From Lysobacterales bacterium UBA2790 (lineage in GTDB: Bacteria > Pseudomonadota > Gammaproteobacteria > Xanthomonadales > Xanthomonadaceae), in assembly GCA_002352135.1 (NCBI GenBank), contig DEHW01000159.1, positions 8,837 to 14,316 on the forward strand: a stretch of 5,480 bases of DNA, read 5' to 3'. Position 1 is the first letter of the stretch, and each line of letters opens with the position of its first letter. Positions 5,388-5,480 of this stretch are shown one piece after another. The notes below the pieces were generated by a model. The model was given only the letters and a program-made list of their open reading frames with translations, made no database searches and was not told where the DNA came from. The position numbers and the translations under genes are program-made.

Positions 5388-5480
5388 ATGCCCATGACAG
5401 CCGATCAACTGGAAGCGCGCGATGCCACGCGGGATATCGGCGCAGAACTGTTGCAGTCCCTACGCGATGCCAAGGCAGGC
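5388..5480 (+). CDS. start of a small gene, possibly another HTH antitoxin-type protein (cut by window edge)
   Basis: Thirty-one codons are open to the window end: MPMTADQLEARDATRDIGAE followed by LLQSLRDAKAG. GAGG at 5375-5378 stands nine bases before ATG 5388, a better match than for the second ATG at 5394. The IGAELLQSLRDAKAG segment resembles the N-terminus of short HTH antitoxins in which a similar helix (ELLxSxRxMKAG) precedes the DNA-binding domain. The diagnostic HTH lies outside the window, so this identity is a guess. It would be a second antitoxin-like gene beside the one at 4972. Confidence 0.55.
   Translation, partial: MPMTADQLEARDATRDIGAELLQSLRDAKAG

Larger units (their letters stand above)
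1844..5480. mobile_element. left end of an integrated element (prophage-like or integrative), right end outside window
   Basis: The stretch begins at a tRNA-Arg gene with arm-like repeats and then holds repressor, palindromic operator, excisionase-like gene, tyrosine integrase, a TraI_2-like HD protein and antitoxin-like HTH genes. This order is typical of an integration module of a prophage, integrative conjugative element or genomic island. No phage structural, replication or transfer gene is in view, so the class cannot be decided. The left boundary lies at or in the tRNA, or possibly at the half tRNA near 1676. Confidence 0.72.

Overview
The window is GC-rich double-stranded bacterial DNA, probably from a gammaproteobacterium of the Xanthomonas/Lysobacter group. 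That guess is inference: it rests on the style of the RecC N-terminus, the GC-rich codon use and the tRNA-Arg(CCG) gene. It covers a junction between a conserved chromosomal region on the left and the left end of an integrated mobile element on the right.

Left part (1-1636): the N-terminal third or so of recC on the minus strand, running off the window edge. A 75-codon ORF lies upstream of it and overlaps it by the four bases GTGA. That small ORF carries a motif resembling the first cysteine motif of [NiFe]-hydrogenase large subunits, with one cysteine replaced. Between it and the tRNA region lie weak divergent promoter candidates.

Junction (1634-1930): a complete tRNA-Arg(CCG) gene at 1767-1843. 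Its 5' half, up to the end of the anticodon loop, is duplicated exactly 130 bp upstream, with about 90 bp of AT-richer DNA between the copies. Six bases after the tRNA CCA end are three tandem 11-bp repeats that look like integrase arm-type sites.

Right part (1844-5480): a phage-like integration module. A small Xre repressor gene on the minus strand faces an excisionase-like HTH gene. The excisionase gene overlaps a tyrosine integrase gene of the DUF3596 arm-domain type, which in turn overlaps a gene for an HD-domain protein resembling the TraI_2 domain of MOBH relaxases but only about 282 residues long. Between repressor and excisionase is a perfect 19-bp inverted repeat with nested ATCACGTGAT palindromes, overlapping a probable promoter; it is the best candidate operator. 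Further right are an antitoxin-like HTH_37 gene without a visible toxin and the start of another small gene cut by the window edge.

Together, xis, int and the HD gene look like one translationally coupled unit under the palindromic operator, with the divergent Xre protein as the likely repressor and the tRNA-adjacent repeats as the integrase target. The far end of the element is outside the window, so its size and cargo are unknown.
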